Assembly: GCA_016718505.1 (NCBI GenBank)
Contig: JADKDE010000004.1
Location: 248,001-312,000 of the forward strand
Length of the DNA: 64,000 nt
Direction of reading: 5' to 3'
Source: Saprospiraceae bacterium
Lineage (GTDB): Bacteria > Bacteroidota > Bacteroidia > Chitinophagales > Saprospiraceae
Position numbers and translations under genes: made by a program
In this document: positions 18,666 through 29,700 of the stretch, one piece after another
How the letters are laid out: each line of letters opens with the position of its first letter
Numbering within the stretch: the first letter of the stretch is position 1
Notes under the pieces: generated by a model
What the model was told of the DNA's origin: nothing
What the model saw: only the letters and a program-made list of their open reading frames with translations
The model's database searches: none

Positions 18666-19586
18666 TTATTTGGCTTTTGTGTGCATCTGATTTATGGCCA
18701 TCAATTCTTTCATAGTCCTTTGCATGGCATCGACATTACCATCCAAGAATATTGTATTGCCATGTCCAAGTTCAGCAAAGTGCTTAAGGGATTCTGTCCA
18801 CATAGCGAATAAAATCAATGAGGCATCTAAGTCCGCATTTTGCATTTGCTTTGCAGCTTCTGTCATACCCAGCGCTACCTCTTGTCTGAATAGAGCCACA
18901 CCTTGACCTCTAAGTTGTGCAGCAGTTCTTTCAGCCTCAGCTTGTATTCTGATGGCATTTCCATCTGCTTCCGCAGCTTTAGTCTTGGTAATGAGCAATG
19001 CTTGTCCTTCATTTTCTGCTGCTGCTTTCAAGTTGTTTGAGGCAACAACTTGGGCCATTGATTTGGTGATGGCTTCATCAAAGGTAATATCATTGAGCTG
19101 GAGGTCTATTAAGTGAAATCCCCATTGCTCTAATGTGTGATCCAATTGTTCTTTTACGTCATTAACGATTTCCTTTCTAAGGGAAAGTATCTCAGCTTGT
19201 TTTTGAGTCGCAACAAATCCACGAATCGAGCCTTCAATGGTTCGAACCAAGGCAGTCATGAAATCGCGATCATTCATGAATTTAAAAGCTACGTTGTGCA
19301 CCGTTTTTTCTTGTTGATCAAATACCGCATACAAGAGCATTGCCTTAAAATAAACATTGGCTTGGTCTTGTGTGATGGCTTGAAAATCTAGTTCAGCAGA
19401 TCGATTTTGGATGGAGACGCGTTTGAATATTTGTTCGATCAATGGTATTTTGAAATTCAACCCAGCAGAAAGCATTCTATTGTATTTGCCAAAAATCGTG
19501 GTAACACCTATGGTGCCCTGATTTATCGTACAGATGCTGGATCCGATGATGATGACTATTAATGCGATGATTGCGATTGTTCCCAT
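18666..19586 (-). CDS. SPFH/Band 7 domain membrane protein
   Basis: The 306-residue protein has one N-terminal membrane helix (IAIIALIVIIIGSSICTI) and then the SPFH domain: GVTTIFGKYNRMLSAGLNFKIPLIEQ, QNRSAELDFQAITQDQANV, and a helical part rich in Ala, Glu and Gln (AAAENEGQALLITKTKAAEADGNAI, split at will). This is the stomatin/HflK-like pattern of oligomeric scaffolds at the inner membrane. No NfeD gene is adjacent. It stands downstream of the MATE gene on the same strand. Confidence 0.88.
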   Translation of the reverse strand: MGTIAIIALIVIIIGSSICTINQGTIGVTTIFGKYNRMLSAGLNFKIPLIEQIFKRVSIQNRSAELDFQAITQDQANVYFKAMLLYAVFDQQEKTVHNVAFKFMNDRDFMTALVRTIEGSIRGFVATQKQAEILSLRKEIVNDVKEQLDHTLEQWGFHLIDLQLNDITFDEAITKSMAQVVASNNLKAAAENEGQALLITKTKAAEADGNAIRIQAEAERTAAQLRGQGVALFRQEVALGMTEAAKQMQNADLDASLILFAMWTESLKHFAELGHGNTIFLDGNVDAMQRTMKELMAINQMHTKAK

Positions 19587-19619
19587 TTTACTTTTGTTTT
19601 GATTTTTAAAATTAATTCT

Positions 19620-19700
19620 TTAATCTAGTAAGGATATATATCCCGCTAAAGTTCCAAAAGTGAAGCTTAAGACGACGAAGACTTGATAATTTCCGTCCAA
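19620..19700 (-). CDS. Possible 26-residue membrane peptide
   Basis: A TTG codon 4 nt past the MATE stop codon opens a 27-codon frame (DGNYQVFVVLSF, then TFGTLAGYISLLD). It consists of one hydrophobic helix with Asp near each end. Position and composition suggest a coupled small membrane protein, but the start codon is weak and chance cannot be excluded. Confidence 0.2.
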   Translation of the reverse strand: MDGNYQVFVVLSFTFGTLAGYISLLD

Positions 19701-19704
19701 AAGG

Positions 19705-21051
19705 CTATTTAATCGGTTTTTCCTTAATCCACTTTTTGAAATAAATATAATGCCCTGAAAAGAATAGGATGATTCCCCAATAAAAAATTTCGCTAGACCA
19801 TGCCCAGTTCAATCCCACATTCCATACTATTATCGTAAAATATATGAAAGCCAAATAAAACAAAGCACAATAAAATTGGATTTTTAAACCATAAAAAGTC
19901 GCTCCCGTGCCTGCCAATCCATTGAAAAATACACCACCAACTGCAAAAACCAACAAAATGCCAAATAAAACTTGAAATAGCCCCCTAGACTGGTCTATTA
20001 AATTGGTTTCTTCATTGAATAATATGTATTTAATGCTGTATTCGGGATAAAATAAGATAGGAAATGATATGATAAAAGTGACGCAAAGACAAATAATGCT
20101 GGTTTTAACTACCGCTTTCCAAACCAAATCATGCTTTTTTTGACCAATAAGATTGCTGACCATCGTATTTATCCCGCTAGCAAATCCCCAGCATGGAATC
20201 GACAAAAGTAAATATACGTTTCGACCCAAATTAGAAATGGCCAAAGCATCTTCTCCTATATGATTCTCAACCACCATAAAGAAAATTAGCCAACTTCCCA
20301 TACCCACTATTGCCTGCGCAACTATCGGAGTACCAATCGAAAGCTGCTCTTTGATTTGCTCCCAATTGACTTTATATGGCCTGAAAATTCGATAATAGAT
20401 GGCTTCTTTATCAAATATCATATAGATAAAAAACACTACTATGGCTATTAATTCCGCAATGGTACTGGCAAGCCCTGCACCATAAATTCCCCATTCTGGA
20501 AAGCCAAATTTTCCAAAAATGAAGGCATAATTGAGGAAAATATTAGCGAGCAAAAGTATGGCTGTATCTATGATGATAAAAGTGGTACGCGCTACTCCCG
20601 TATATAATGCGACGATAGAAACTCCAGCATAACTGATGAATATCCCATAGGCACGCCAGTCAAGGAACTCGATGCACTTTGTACTGATTTCTTGATTATG
20701 GATCAAAAACTTGAACAGAAAAGGTCCAGCGGTTTTCATGAAAATGAATAAAAAGCATGCCAAAATCATTTGGAAATAAAACATCGCATAAAAAGCTTGT
20801 CCGACTTCATCCTTATGACCCTGACCTAATTTTCTGGCGATGATGATTTGGCCACCTTTTGAGAATCCGTAACCAATCGAAGATATGATCAAGTAAAAAA
20901 TACTGACGAGGCCAATGGCTGCAAAATCGATTTTCCCTTTGTGAAAAAGCAAAACACTGTCGCTTAATGCGATGATATTCTGAACAGCACTTCCCATCAT
21001 GATGGGGACCGATAATTTTAATATTTGCCGAATACTAGGATATAATTCCAT
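19705..21051 (-). CDS. MATE family efflux transporter
   Basis: This is a 448-residue inner-membrane protein with about twelve hydrophobic helices in two halves. It begins SIRQILKLSVPIMMGSAVQNI, typical of MATE/NorM proteins, and continues with ALSDSVLLFHKG, GFSKGGQIIIARKLGQG and, in the second half, ANIFLNYAFIFG, GAGLASTIAELIA and INTMVSNLIGQKK. It probably exports organic cations in exchange for Na+ or H+; the substrate is unknown. It is followed by a possible small ORF and the SPFH gene. Confidence 0.9.
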   Translation of the reverse strand: MELYPSIRQILKLSVPIMMGSAVQNIIALSDSVLLFHKGKIDFAAIGLVSIFYLIISSIGYGFSKGGQIIIARKLGQGHKDEVGQAFYAMFYFQMILACFLFIFMKTAGPFLFKFLIHNQEISTKCIEFLDWRAYGIFISYAGVSIVALYTGVARTTFIIIDTAILLLANIFLNYAFIFGKFGFPEWGIYGAGLASTIAELIAIVVFFIYMIFDKEAIYYRIFRPYKVNWEQIKEQLSIGTPIVAQAIVGMGSWLIFFMVVENHIGEDALAISNLGRNVYLLLSIPCWGFASGINTMVSNLIGQKKHDLVWKAVVKTSIICLCVTFIISFPILFYPEYSIKYILFNEETNLIDQSRGLFQVLFGILLVFAVGGVFFNGLAGTGATFYGLKIQFYCALFYLAFIYFTIIVWNVGLNWAWSSEIFYWGIILFFSGHYIYFKKWIKEKPIK

Positions 21052-21094
21052 TCAATTTTTTGAAAAACTCAAGAATGCCAAATATAGAACATTT

Positions 21095-21394
21095 TTATTT
21101 AAAATAGATATCATCGATGAGTTCTTCACCCAAAGTCTCGTTCAAGGTTTTAATTATTTTTGCTTTACCCAAAAGTAATTCATGCCTTAAAACGGAGGAT
21201 GTTAAGTAAACGGTCAGTATCCTTTGGTAATAATTTAGTTTGTGGGTGTGCTTGCTTATTTGAGCCCCAAAATTTTCCTCCCATGCCTTTTCTATCCTGA
21301 CAGAAGTATATTTATTCAAAATCTTCGGATCGTGGATGAGTTCCTTCACGAGGTCGCTTAAAGATTTTTCATTTTGTCTTTTAAAAATGGTCAT
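21095..21394 (-). CDS. DUF721 (DciA-like) protein
   Basis: The 99-residue protein matches the DUF721 pattern: an N-terminal LSDLVKELIHDPKILNKYTS, then the central IEKAWEENFGAQISKHTHKL, then LTVYLTSSVLRHELLLGKAKI, then LNETLGEELIDDIYFK. DUF721/DciA proteins are associated with replicative helicase loading in bacteria lacking DnaC. It begins 8 nt after recF on the same strand, a conserved neighbourhood in Bacteroidota, which supports a replication role. Confidence 0.85.
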   Translation of the reverse strand: MTIFKRQNEKSLSDLVKELIHDPKILNKYTSVRIEKAWEENFGAQISKHTHKLNYYQRILTVYLTSSVLRHELLLGKAKIIKTLNETLGEELIDDIYFK

Positions 21395-21402
21395 AATGGG
21401 AA

Positions 21403-22539
21403 TTAATTCAATGGGTCGATTTGTAAATTGTCGAATGAATTCTCGATTTTCATTTCTTTAAAGTTAACATTTAATTTTAACTCTTCCAATAAAAGTGCAA
21501 CTCTATCTACGTGTGTGTCAGTGATGAAAATTTGTCCAAAATCATCTTTGCTCAACATGGACAGAATATGCCCGACGCGACTTGCGTCTATTTTGTCAAA
21601 AATGTCATCAAGCAGAAGTATTGGATTGAATTTGCATTCGTCTTGCAGGATGGAATATTGTGCTAGCTTCAATGCTAACACAAATGATTTTAATTGACCC
21701 TGGGAGGCTTCTTGTTGCAGTGGCTGCCCTTTGATAAATAGTGCCATCTTATCCCTATGAATTCCATAAACGGTCCTTCCTTTTTCGAAATCTTTATTCC
21801 TGCCGTTTTTCAATAAATCGAGATAATTCTTTGTCTCTAAATCTGAAGTATATCGAAGTGAAACATCCTCTAGACCTCCAGATATTTGGTAATAAAATTC
21901 ACTAAATTTGGGCTGAAATATTTGTAAAAACCAAAGTCGCGACTTGTGAATAAATTCTCCGCAATGTGCAAGTTTCAATTCATAGCTCTCCAATAAATCG
22001 AGAGGAATTTGATCAAAGAAAAGGGACTTAGTCAGAAGAGCATTCCGTAGCTTTTGGACTTTGATATACGTCACGAGGTTCTCGAGATAATTCGGGTCAA
22101 TCTGGGATATGGTGATGTCCATAAACCTCCTTCTTATCTCATTCAACCCACTGACCAATTCTAGATCATTTGGGCTGATGAGAACGATTGGGATTTGTCC
22201 AATATGCTCCATGGGTTTGATGCCTGCTTTGCCATTAACGTCTATTTGCTTGGCATAACTGGAAGTGTATTTGACGGCTACTTTGAGCTTTTTTGTGTTT
22301 TTAATCCAATTGCCCTCAATGCGGTAAAATTTTTTTTCGTGTTGGACCAAATATCTATCATTGGGCATAAAATAGGATTTTGTCAATCCAAGAATATAGA
22401 TAGCATCCAGTAGATTAGTCTTTCCGACGCCATTGAGTCCCGTGATGATATTAATTCCATCTATGAATTCAAAATTTGCTTTTCCATAATTTTTGAAATG
22501 AAAAAGTTTAATTTCCTTTAAATATAATTGGCTATCCAA
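21403..22539 (-). CDS. recF: DNA replication/repair protein RecF
   Basis: The 378-residue SMC-like ATPase helps RecR/RecO load RecA at gaps. Walker A is GLNGVGKTNLLDAI (about residues 34-47). The N-terminal KEIKLFHFKNYGKANFEF is typical. The signature motif is QQEASQGQLKSF and Walker B is PILLLDDIFDKID, followed by the D-loop region and QIFITDTH. The length is normal. It is co-directional with the DUF721 gene 8 nt downstream. Confidence 0.95.
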   Translation of the reverse strand: MDSQLYLKEIKLFHFKNYGKANFEFIDGINIITGLNGVGKTNLLDAIYILGLTKSYFMPNDRYLVQHEKKFYRIEGNWIKNTKKLKVAVKYTSSYAKQIDVNGKAGIKPMEHIGQIPIVLISPNDLELVSGLNEIRRRFMDITISQIDPNYLENLVTYIKVQKLRNALLTKSLFFDQIPLDLLESYELKLAHCGEFIHKSRLWFLQIFQPKFSEFYYQISGGLEDVSLRYTSDLETKNYLDLLKNGRNKDFEKGRTVYGIHRDKMALFIKGQPLQQEASQGQLKSFVLALKLAQYSILQDECKFNPILLLDDIFDKIDASRVGHILSMLSKDDFGQIFITDTHVDRVALLLEELKLNVNFKEMKIENSFDNLQIDPLN

Positions 22540-22591
22540 AATCAGAAATATTTAATATTCAAGCACCCAATTGTTCACTGTAGCAATAAAT

Positions 22592-24133
22592 TTATAGTGG
22601 AATATTTCCATGTTTTTTCTTGGGTCTTTGGACCACTTTGTTCTCCAACATGGCGAATGCCATGATTAATTTTTTGCGGGTATCCCGGGGTTCTATTACT
22701 TCATCTATAAATCCACGACTGGCTGCGATATAAGGATTCGCAAAGTGTTCAGCATATTCTGTCTCCTTTGATTTTAATGTTTCAATAGGATTAGCTGATT
22801 GTTGTATTTCTTTTTTGAAAATGATTTCACTGGCTCCTTTTGCTCCCATGACGGCAATTTCTGCCGTGGGCCAAGCATAATTCATGTCAGCACCAATAGG
22901 CTTAGAATTCATAACATCATAGGCCCCGCCATAGGCTTTTCTAGTGATTACGGTTACTCTAGGGACGGTCGCCTCGCTGAATGCAAACAGTAGCTTTGCC
23001 CCATTGGTGATGATGGCATTCCATTCTTGTTCAGTGCCAGGTAAAAATCCTGGAACGTCCTCCAATACGAGTAGTGGGATATTGTAACAATCGCAAAATT
23101 GTACAAATCGGGCAGCTTTTTTACTGGCATTTACATCTAAAACTCCCGCCAAATGCAGTGGTTGATTGGCTATCACTCCGATGCTCCGCCCTGCGATTCT
23201 CGCAAAACCGACGATGATATTTTCTGCATAATGTTTGTGTATTTCAAAAAAACTTGCTTCATCCACGATGTTTGAAATCACCTCGTGCATGTCGTAAGGC
23301 TGGTTGGAAGATTCAGGTAAAACGTTGTTTAGACGCGGTCTAGATTCATCTCCCAAGGTCCAACTTTTGGACGAAGGTTTATCTTCGCAGTTTTGTGGCA
23401 TATAACTCAATAACTCTTTGATCTGATGAAGACATTCAAAATCATTGTCGGCTACTAAGTGGGTGACCCCTGATTTCGTTGCGTGGGTCATCGCCCCACC
23501 CAATTCTTCAGAGCTGACTTCTTCGTTGGTGACCGTCTTTACTACGTTGGGTCCCGTTACGAACATATAAGAACTTTGGTCCACCATGATGATAAAATCA
23601 GTGATCGCGGGTGAATAAACTGCACCTCCTGCGCAAGGCCCCATGATAGCTGATATCTGAGGAATGACCCCAGAAGCGATCGTATTCCTATAAAAAATAT
23701 CAGCATATCCACCTAGTGAACTCACTCCTTCTTGTATCCTCGCTCCGCCTGAATCGTTCAACCCTACAATGGGCGCACCATTCTGAAGGGCCAAATCCAT
23801 TATTTTGCATATTTTTTCAGCATGTGTTTCTGACAATGATCCTCCAAATACGGTAAAATCTTGACTATAAATGTATATCAATCTTCCGTGGACTGTACCA
23901 AATCCAGTGATGACGCCATCCCCCAAAATCACTTGATCCTCCATCCCAAAATCGGTACATCGATGGGTGACAAACATCCCTATTTCTTGAAATGACCCTT
24001 CATCTAGCAATATGTAAATTCTTTCCCTGGCGCTAAGTTTTCCCTTCTTGTGCTGGTCTTCGAGTCGCTTTAAGCCACCAGCTACTAGGGCTTCTGATTT
24101 TTTATTATTTAATAGTTTTACCTTTTCAATCAT
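22592..24133 (-). CDS. Acyl-CoA (propionyl-CoA) carboxylase, carboxyltransferase beta subunit
   Basis: The carboxyltransferase has 513 residues from ATG 24133 (MIEKVKLLNNKK). It transfers carboxyl from biotin to propionyl- or acetyl-CoA. Motifs: GKLSARERIYILLDEGSFQE, GVITGFGTVHGRL, DFTVFGGSLSETHAEKI, GGARIQEGVSSLGGYADIF, GPCAGGAVYSPAITDF and VTRKAYGGAYDVMNSK. The last two groups form the oxyanion-hole regions of the PccB family. The longer frame to 24160 adds nine residues with no family match. No biotin carboxylase gene is adjacent, so the alpha subunit is elsewhere. Confidence 0.93.
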   Translation of the reverse strand: MIEKVKLLNNKKSEALVAGGLKRLEDQHKKGKLSARERIYILLDEGSFQEIGMFVTHRCTDFGMEDQVILGDGVITGFGTVHGRLIYIYSQDFTVFGGSLSETHAEKICKIMDLALQNGAPIVGLNDSGGARIQEGVSSLGGYADIFYRNTIASGVIPQISAIMGPCAGGAVYSPAITDFIIMVDQSSYMFVTGPNVVKTVTNEEVSSEELGGAMTHATKSGVTHLVADNDFECLHQIKELLSYMPQNCEDKPSSKSWTLGDESRPRLNNVLPESSNQPYDMHEVISNIVDEASFFEIHKHYAENIIVGFARIAGRSIGVIANQPLHLAGVLDVNASKKAARFVQFCDCYNIPLLVLEDVPGFLPGTEQEWNAIITNGAKLLFAFSEATVPRVTVITRKAYGGAYDVMNSKPIGADMNYAWPTAEIAVMGAKGASEIIFKKEIQQSANPIETLKSKETEYAEHFANPYIAASRGFIDEVIEPRDTRKKLIMAFAMLENKVVQRPKKKHGNIPL

Positions 24134-24247
24134 AAAGAGAAATATTTTAGAATGTCCCATACTTTCAGGATCTCGGTATCTATTTTATTTTTAGCTACCA
24201 GAACACCAAAGAAATGTCTAATTTTGTGACAAATATACGATAAGACA

Positions 24248-25442
24248 ATGGGAATATTATCACAAAGAGTTACTTCAATGGCTGAATCAGAGACCTTGAA
24301 AATGGCTAAAATGGCTAGAGAATTGCTAGAGCAAGGACATTCCGTAATAAGCTTGAGTTTAGGTGAGCCAGATTTTGATACGCCTGACCATATTAAAAAA
24401 GTTGCCACTAGGGCCATTGAGGATGGTTTTACAAAATATACCCCAGTAAGCGGTATCCTCGAGCTAAAGAAGGCCATTAGTAATAAATTTCATAAAGAAA
24501 ATAATCTTCCATACGCTGTCAACCAAATCGTGGTTTCAAATGGTGCAAAGCAATCCTTTGCCAATATTTGTTTGGCTATGCTGGACGAGGGTGATGAAGT
24601 TGTTGTCTTTTCTCCGTATTGGGTCTCATACGTTCAGATCATTCAGATGGCAGGAGGGAAGTCAGTTATCGTAAAGGCGGGCATAGATCAAGATTATAAA
24701 GTAAGTGCAGATCAAGTAGAAAAGGCAATTACAGATAGGACCAAATTTATTTTATTTTCCTCTCCATGCAATCCGACAGGTTCTGTTTTTACACGCCGTG
24801 AATTGGACGAAATAGCGAATGTTGTTGCCAAATTTCCACACGTGTATATTGTTTCTGATGAAATATATGAGTATATCCAATTCGCCGACAAGCACGAAAG
24901 TATAGGGTCCAACCCACTAGTGTTCGACAGGACGATTACCATCAACGGCTTTTCGAAAGGATATGCGATGACAGGCTGGAGATTGGGATATATGGGAGCA
25001 CCAAAATTCATAGCTGAAGCTTGTGAAAAAATACAAGGGCAGTTTACGTCTGGTGCTGCAAGTTTCAGCCAAAAAGCTGCTGTTGAAGCATTGGAGGCTA
25101 GCAATGATCCAACGGATAAGATGAAAGAGGCATTCTTAGTGCGCAGAGATTTGGTCATCGGTTTGTTGAGTAAGATTAAAAGGAATTAAAATCAATCATC
25201 CCAATGGTGCTTTTTATCTGTTCCCAGATATTTCTTGGTTTTTTGGAAAATCTAATGGCAAAGACACCATCCGAAATGCGGATGACTTTTGTGACCTCGT
25301 GATGAATAATGTTTATGTAGGACTGGTTTCGGGTGGCGCATTTGGGGCACCTGAATGTATCAGAATTTCTTATGCTGCGTCAGAACAAGAACTGAGAGAA
25401 GCATGTCTAAGATTGTCAGAATACTTAGGCAATTTCAAATAG
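24248..25442 (+). CDS. Aspartate aminotransferase-like class I aminotransferase (frameshifted)
   Basis: This PLP enzyme has about 397 residues. Features: SLSLGEPDFDTP, KYTPVSGILELKKAI, VSNGAKQSF, FSSPCNPTGSVF, VSDEIYEYI and the Schiff-base Lys in NGFSKGYAMTGWRLGY. The first frame stops at 25189 with KIKRN. In another frame the sequence continues IKINHPNGAFYLFPDIS and ends YLGNFK at 25442. Removing one A from the AAAA near 25183 gives SKIKGIKINHPNG, so a homopolymer insertion is the likely cause. The class-specific SKGYAMTGWR motif fits the aspartate/prephenate aminotransferase group. Confidence 0.9.
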
Positions 25443-25446
25443 AAAA

Positions 25447-25929
25447 TCACAGGTCTTGGTGGCCAAAACTCAAGGGAAGTATATTGAAAATGTTTTGAAT
25501 TTCAAAAGTACGCCCAGATTCAGAACTCAAAATGATATGTATTTCCTTCTCTTGTCGATTTTGGTACTCTGAAATAATTTGACGACAGGCTCCACATGGA
25601 CTTATAGGCTTGTCTTTGATCTGTTCTTTCCCTTGAACCGATACAGCCAAAGCAACGATCGGGATCTCTTTAAAGTTACTGCCGTAGTTTGACAAAACAT
25701 TAGCTTCTGCGCATATACAAAGGGGGAATGAGGCATTTTCCTGATTTGAACCCTTTACGATGGTTCCATCTTCTAACAAAACTGCCGCTCCGACATTAAA
25801 ATTTGAATAGGGCGCATAAGCATCTCCGCATGCATCTTTTGCAGCTGCTACCAACGTAATATATGGTGCTTCGAGAGTTAGTGGGCTTTCATGTTCATTA
25901 TAAACAAATTCGATTCGATTTTTCTTCAT
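25447..25929 (-). CDS. cdd: Cytidine deaminase
   Basis: The 160-residue, zinc-dependent enzyme converts cytidine or deoxycytidine to uridine in pyrimidine salvage. It has AYAPYSNFNVGAAVLLEDG, then the catalytic CAEANVL (Cys ligand and Glu), then PCGACRQII, supplying two more Cys ligands. The N-terminal 25 residues (NEHESPLTLEAPYITLV) precede the fold. It converges with the aminotransferase gene, four bases apart. Confidence 0.93.
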   Translation of the reverse strand: MKKNRIEFVYNEHESPLTLEAPYITLVAAAKDACGDAYAPYSNFNVGAAVLLEDGTIVKGSNQENASFPLCICAEANVLSNYGSNFKEIPIVALAVSVQGKEQIKDKPISPCGACRQIISEYQNRQEKEIHIILSSESGRTFEIQNIFNILPLSFGHQDL

Positions 25930-26102
25930 AAAATTAAACCTAAAATTAAAAAGGGGTATAAAGGTAATGCATCAAAACCTATTAGTATAATAAAATTAAA
26001 CTTTTGTGAAAATATATTTAATTTTTGGGTAGAAAATTGCAATAATTTGATTTTTTTAAGGCAAAAAGCGAGAATTTTCAAAACTGTATTGTTACAATTT
26101 GA

Positions 26103-26110
26103 TATATTTG
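26103..26110 (+). promoter_or_regulatory. -7 box upstream of the GNAT gene
   Basis: TATATTTG with an AT-rich upstream half, 66 nt before ATG 26177. Confidence 0.4.
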
Positions 26111-26176
26111 AGGCATAACTGACCAACATTAGTTAAATAATTCTATGCCTTTCAATTTTTAAAATAAAAATAAAAC

Positions 26177-26745
26177 ATGCTAGATATTAATCTCTTTCCT
26201 TTTACTCCATTAGAAACGGAACATTTTGAACTGCGTGACGTCCATGAAGAGCGAGATTTGTCATTGTTTTTTAGATTGAGATCAGAGCCAGATTGTATCA
26301 AATATCTCGATCGAGCTCCAGCCAAAATGAGGGGGAAGTAAAGGAGTTTTTGCAAATGGTGCGAAAGCAATGGGTTGAAAATCTTTGTATCACTTGGGTG
26401 ATTGCTTACAAATTGAGCCAAAAAGCCATAGGAGTAATCAGTCTTTGGAATCTCGAAAAAGACCACCATAGAGGAGAGATCGGCTACGGTATTCTACCAG
26501 AACATTTTGGCAAAGGAATAATGTCTGAAGTCTTGCGTCGCGTGCTTCAATTCGGTTTCGAAAATATTAAACTACATTCCATAGCAGCCAATACCAATCC
26601 AGCCAACGAAGCCAGTATTAAGGTTCTTTTGAAAAACGGTTTCATCCAAGAAGGGCTTTTTCACGAAAACTTCTACTTCGATGGCAGCTATACGAATACA
26701 GCAGCATTTTCGCTTTTAGATCGAAATTTTATCAATCGCCTTTGA
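26177..26745 (+). CDS. GNAT N-acetyltransferase, RimJ/RimL-like (frameshifted)
   Basis: The protein has about 189 residues. The N-terminal part, LETEHFELRDVHEERDLSLFF, is the usual RimJ-type opening. The acetyl-CoA site is GYGILPEHFGKGIMSEVLR, and ANPANEASIKVL-type residues (TNPANEASIKVLLKNGF) are characteristic. The frame stops at 26338 after AKMRGK, while another frame continues NEGEVKEFLQMVRKQW. Adding one A to the AAAA at about 26325 joins them as PAKNEGEVKEF. It probably acetylates a protein N-terminus or amine; the substrate is unknown. It overlaps the 3' end of the macroglobulin gene by 14 nt. Confidence 0.85.
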
Positions 26746-29700
26746 TATTCAAGATGCCCCCAAGACTATGTCCTGAAAATTCAGGTGCGTACATCGATTG
26801 GATAGATGCATAACCCTGACTATAAGTCCCTTTGTGCGTTATTTTTAATTCATACTCAAGGACATAGCTGCCTTTCGGCATATAATCTATATAAAAATGC
26901 ATCGCCAAATCCCTTGGATTTTTATAGAAACCTAGACCTCCCGAATAATTATATTTGCTGATGATGTCGATATGATCAAAACCACTGGGCTTCAAATCTT
27001 TAATGTGGATAAAACTGTAATCCCTATCGGCATGACACTCAAGACGAACTGCAATGCGATCTCCTGGCTTCAATTTGGTATTTGCATCCAAAGCTTCGCC
27101 CGCAACCCCTGTTTTATCATTCACTTTTTTGATGAAATATTTTTTGATTTTTAGTTGTGTACCATTGCTTTGAGAGATGTCTTTTATTTTATCAAAATAC
27201 TGGTAATAAGCGGCACCCCAAGCTGGATTATTATTTGGATTTTCAATCTCTATTTTCCCAAGATCAGCATTTATTTGATTTGATTTGAAAGTCGTCTTTT
27301 GGTAGGCTGGGGGAGTTGTCCCGTTCTCGAAATGAAACGGTTTTTTAGAAAAACTGATAATCGGCTCTTTCAACTCTGAGTTTTGCCATGCAGTTCCTTT
27401 TTGCCAAAATGCGAAAATGGCAGATGCCGTTGCTTTTGAATTGTGCCAACGATTGGTTTGTTTTTGGGTTAAAAGATAATATTTCATAAGGTCTATCTCA
27501 TCTGTGTTTTTAGCCCATTCATCAAATACATCGATCATAAATGCCTGAGATTCAATGTTTGAATAAGCATAGTTGCTTTCATATTTCCATTTCCAATACA
27601 TTCCCAAATCTGGATTTTTAATGGCTCTTTCACGCCAAGAAGCGACCATTTTAGGAACCAACGATTTATCGCCAGACCTTCCAAGGATGGTGGTAATCAT
27701 CCCTTGGCTGATAATGCTTTCCCCTTGAATCCATTTTTTCATTTGGATAAAATATTTTTTGGAAAGCGCTTGGGTAGCAGCATTCAATTTTATTTTTTCA
27801 TGAAATGAAAATGCAAACAAACTCAGCAAATCCAAATCGTCATATTGTTTCACTGATTCCCATTTCTTATTATTTCCGAATTGTTTCTTCTTAATTTCAT
27901 AGCGTTCGGTCATTTCTTGGCCCACATAATTTGCTATTTTTTGAACAAAATCATCATAACCAGGCAACGCTTCGTTTTTTAGAAGATCCATTTTTTTCCA
28001 ACGGCCAAGTTGTTCTAAAGCATAAATACTGACCCAAGGATTGGGCTTCATGCCATTAAACCAAGGCAATGCCCCGTGTTCGAATTGTCTTGATACTAGC
28101 TGGGTCCAATCTTTTTGCAGATTGTTGGAGAGTTTTGATAGGTCGAATAAAAGTGATATTCTCTCCATTTGTTCCGTTTCGGATTTGGCCTCGAGTACCC
28201 AAGGCGTTTCTTCTAATAATGCGGATTTTAATTCTTGATTTTTAGTCAAATTTGATTGAAGCTGCCCTTGTTCCTGCCATTTCTTGAAATAGGCTTGTAG
28301 TTTTGGCGTATTTTGTACCAGATATTTACCGATCAAGTTGGCTGACATTTGATTGATCAAAGCTTCAGTACCATCGTTTTCAGCATTGCTTAGATATGGC
28401 AAAGATTGTATCACGTGCCAGACGGGATTAGCTGTATATTCAAAAGTATATTGCAAGTCTTGAACCTTACCATATTTTTGTACGAAATCCGTGAAAACAA
28501 AATTTTTCTTTTCATTTGATTTTAAAAACAATGGCAATGTTTCAGTAATAAGTACCTTGTCCGTGAGGATAGGCAATTCGTGCATTTCTCCATCACCGAT
28601 GACGCCATCTGATGCCACGCAGGATACTTTTAACGCTCCGATGGCGGATTCAGGTACCGTTATTTCCCAATCGACATTCACCGATTGATGAGGTGGAATC
28701 GTGACTTTCTTATCTATCGGGGAAGAGCAAAACTGCTTTGTTGCCTCTTGATTGTCCAATTTCATTTGCAAATTAACGGTTGCGGTTACAGGACTCTCAC
28801 TAGCGTTAGAAACTTTACTGGTCAAAATTATTTTATCTCCTTGTCTCAAAAATCTTGGAAAATTGGGTGTCACCATCAGGTCTTTTTGAGTAAGTGTAGT
28901 GGCCTCAACGATGCATAATTGTAGAGATTTTGTGTAGCCGAGTCCTAAAAATTTCCATTGGGTAAGAGCTTCACCCATTTTGAATTTCAAATGAACCTCC
29001 CCAGCTTGATTGGAAATGATTTCAGGAAAGAAAAAAACCGTTTCGTTTAGATTCTCTCTTGGGACGATTTCTGCAGTATTTGTGTGCAATTGAGCATTGA
29101 TTTCTGAAAGGGCTGGTGGTGCCTCTTCGGATTTATCATTCATGGCATCGCCTTCTGTTTTCATTTTGGCCGCTTGTGGTACAGCCGCCGTTTCCATCAT
29201 GCCTCCTCTTCGCATCATCCTTCTTTGGATATGGTAATTAAAAAGATTGAGGGTAATATCGGGTCTGTAAGGAGGATTTTTATAATCAAGATTCTGTTGG
29301 GTAAGCCAATTTCCATAAGACAGGCCAAAAAGTGAAGAATTGACCATTAGGTTTGGTTCATAAGTGCCAAAGATGTTCCAATCCCATTTATGCTCTACGA
29401 AATTATCCAGAGAAGCGTCGTAAAGCGTTCCCATGAATTCTGTGGCAACATTTTGTGCATCAGGGCCTTTTATTTTCAAGATCCATTCTTGGTCTAATCC
29501 GGGCAAGGTCTTGTCCCTGAATTGTATCCACTCGAAGTCTAATTTTTTGTCATACCACGGCACTTCTATCGTCCTAGTCTTATGATACAATTGGTTGAAT
29601 ACGTTGCTAGAAACGTGAAGATGAATATTGCCTTTGTCTTTGTCCGTAATGGCTACATGATAAGTCGTAGTTTTATCGATTTTTTTCCAAAAAGATTCAA

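Noticed and set aside
24134..24160. Earlier start of the carboxylase beta subunit
   Set aside because: It adds only GHSKIFLFM-like residues not typical of the family; ATG 24133 starts the conserved region.
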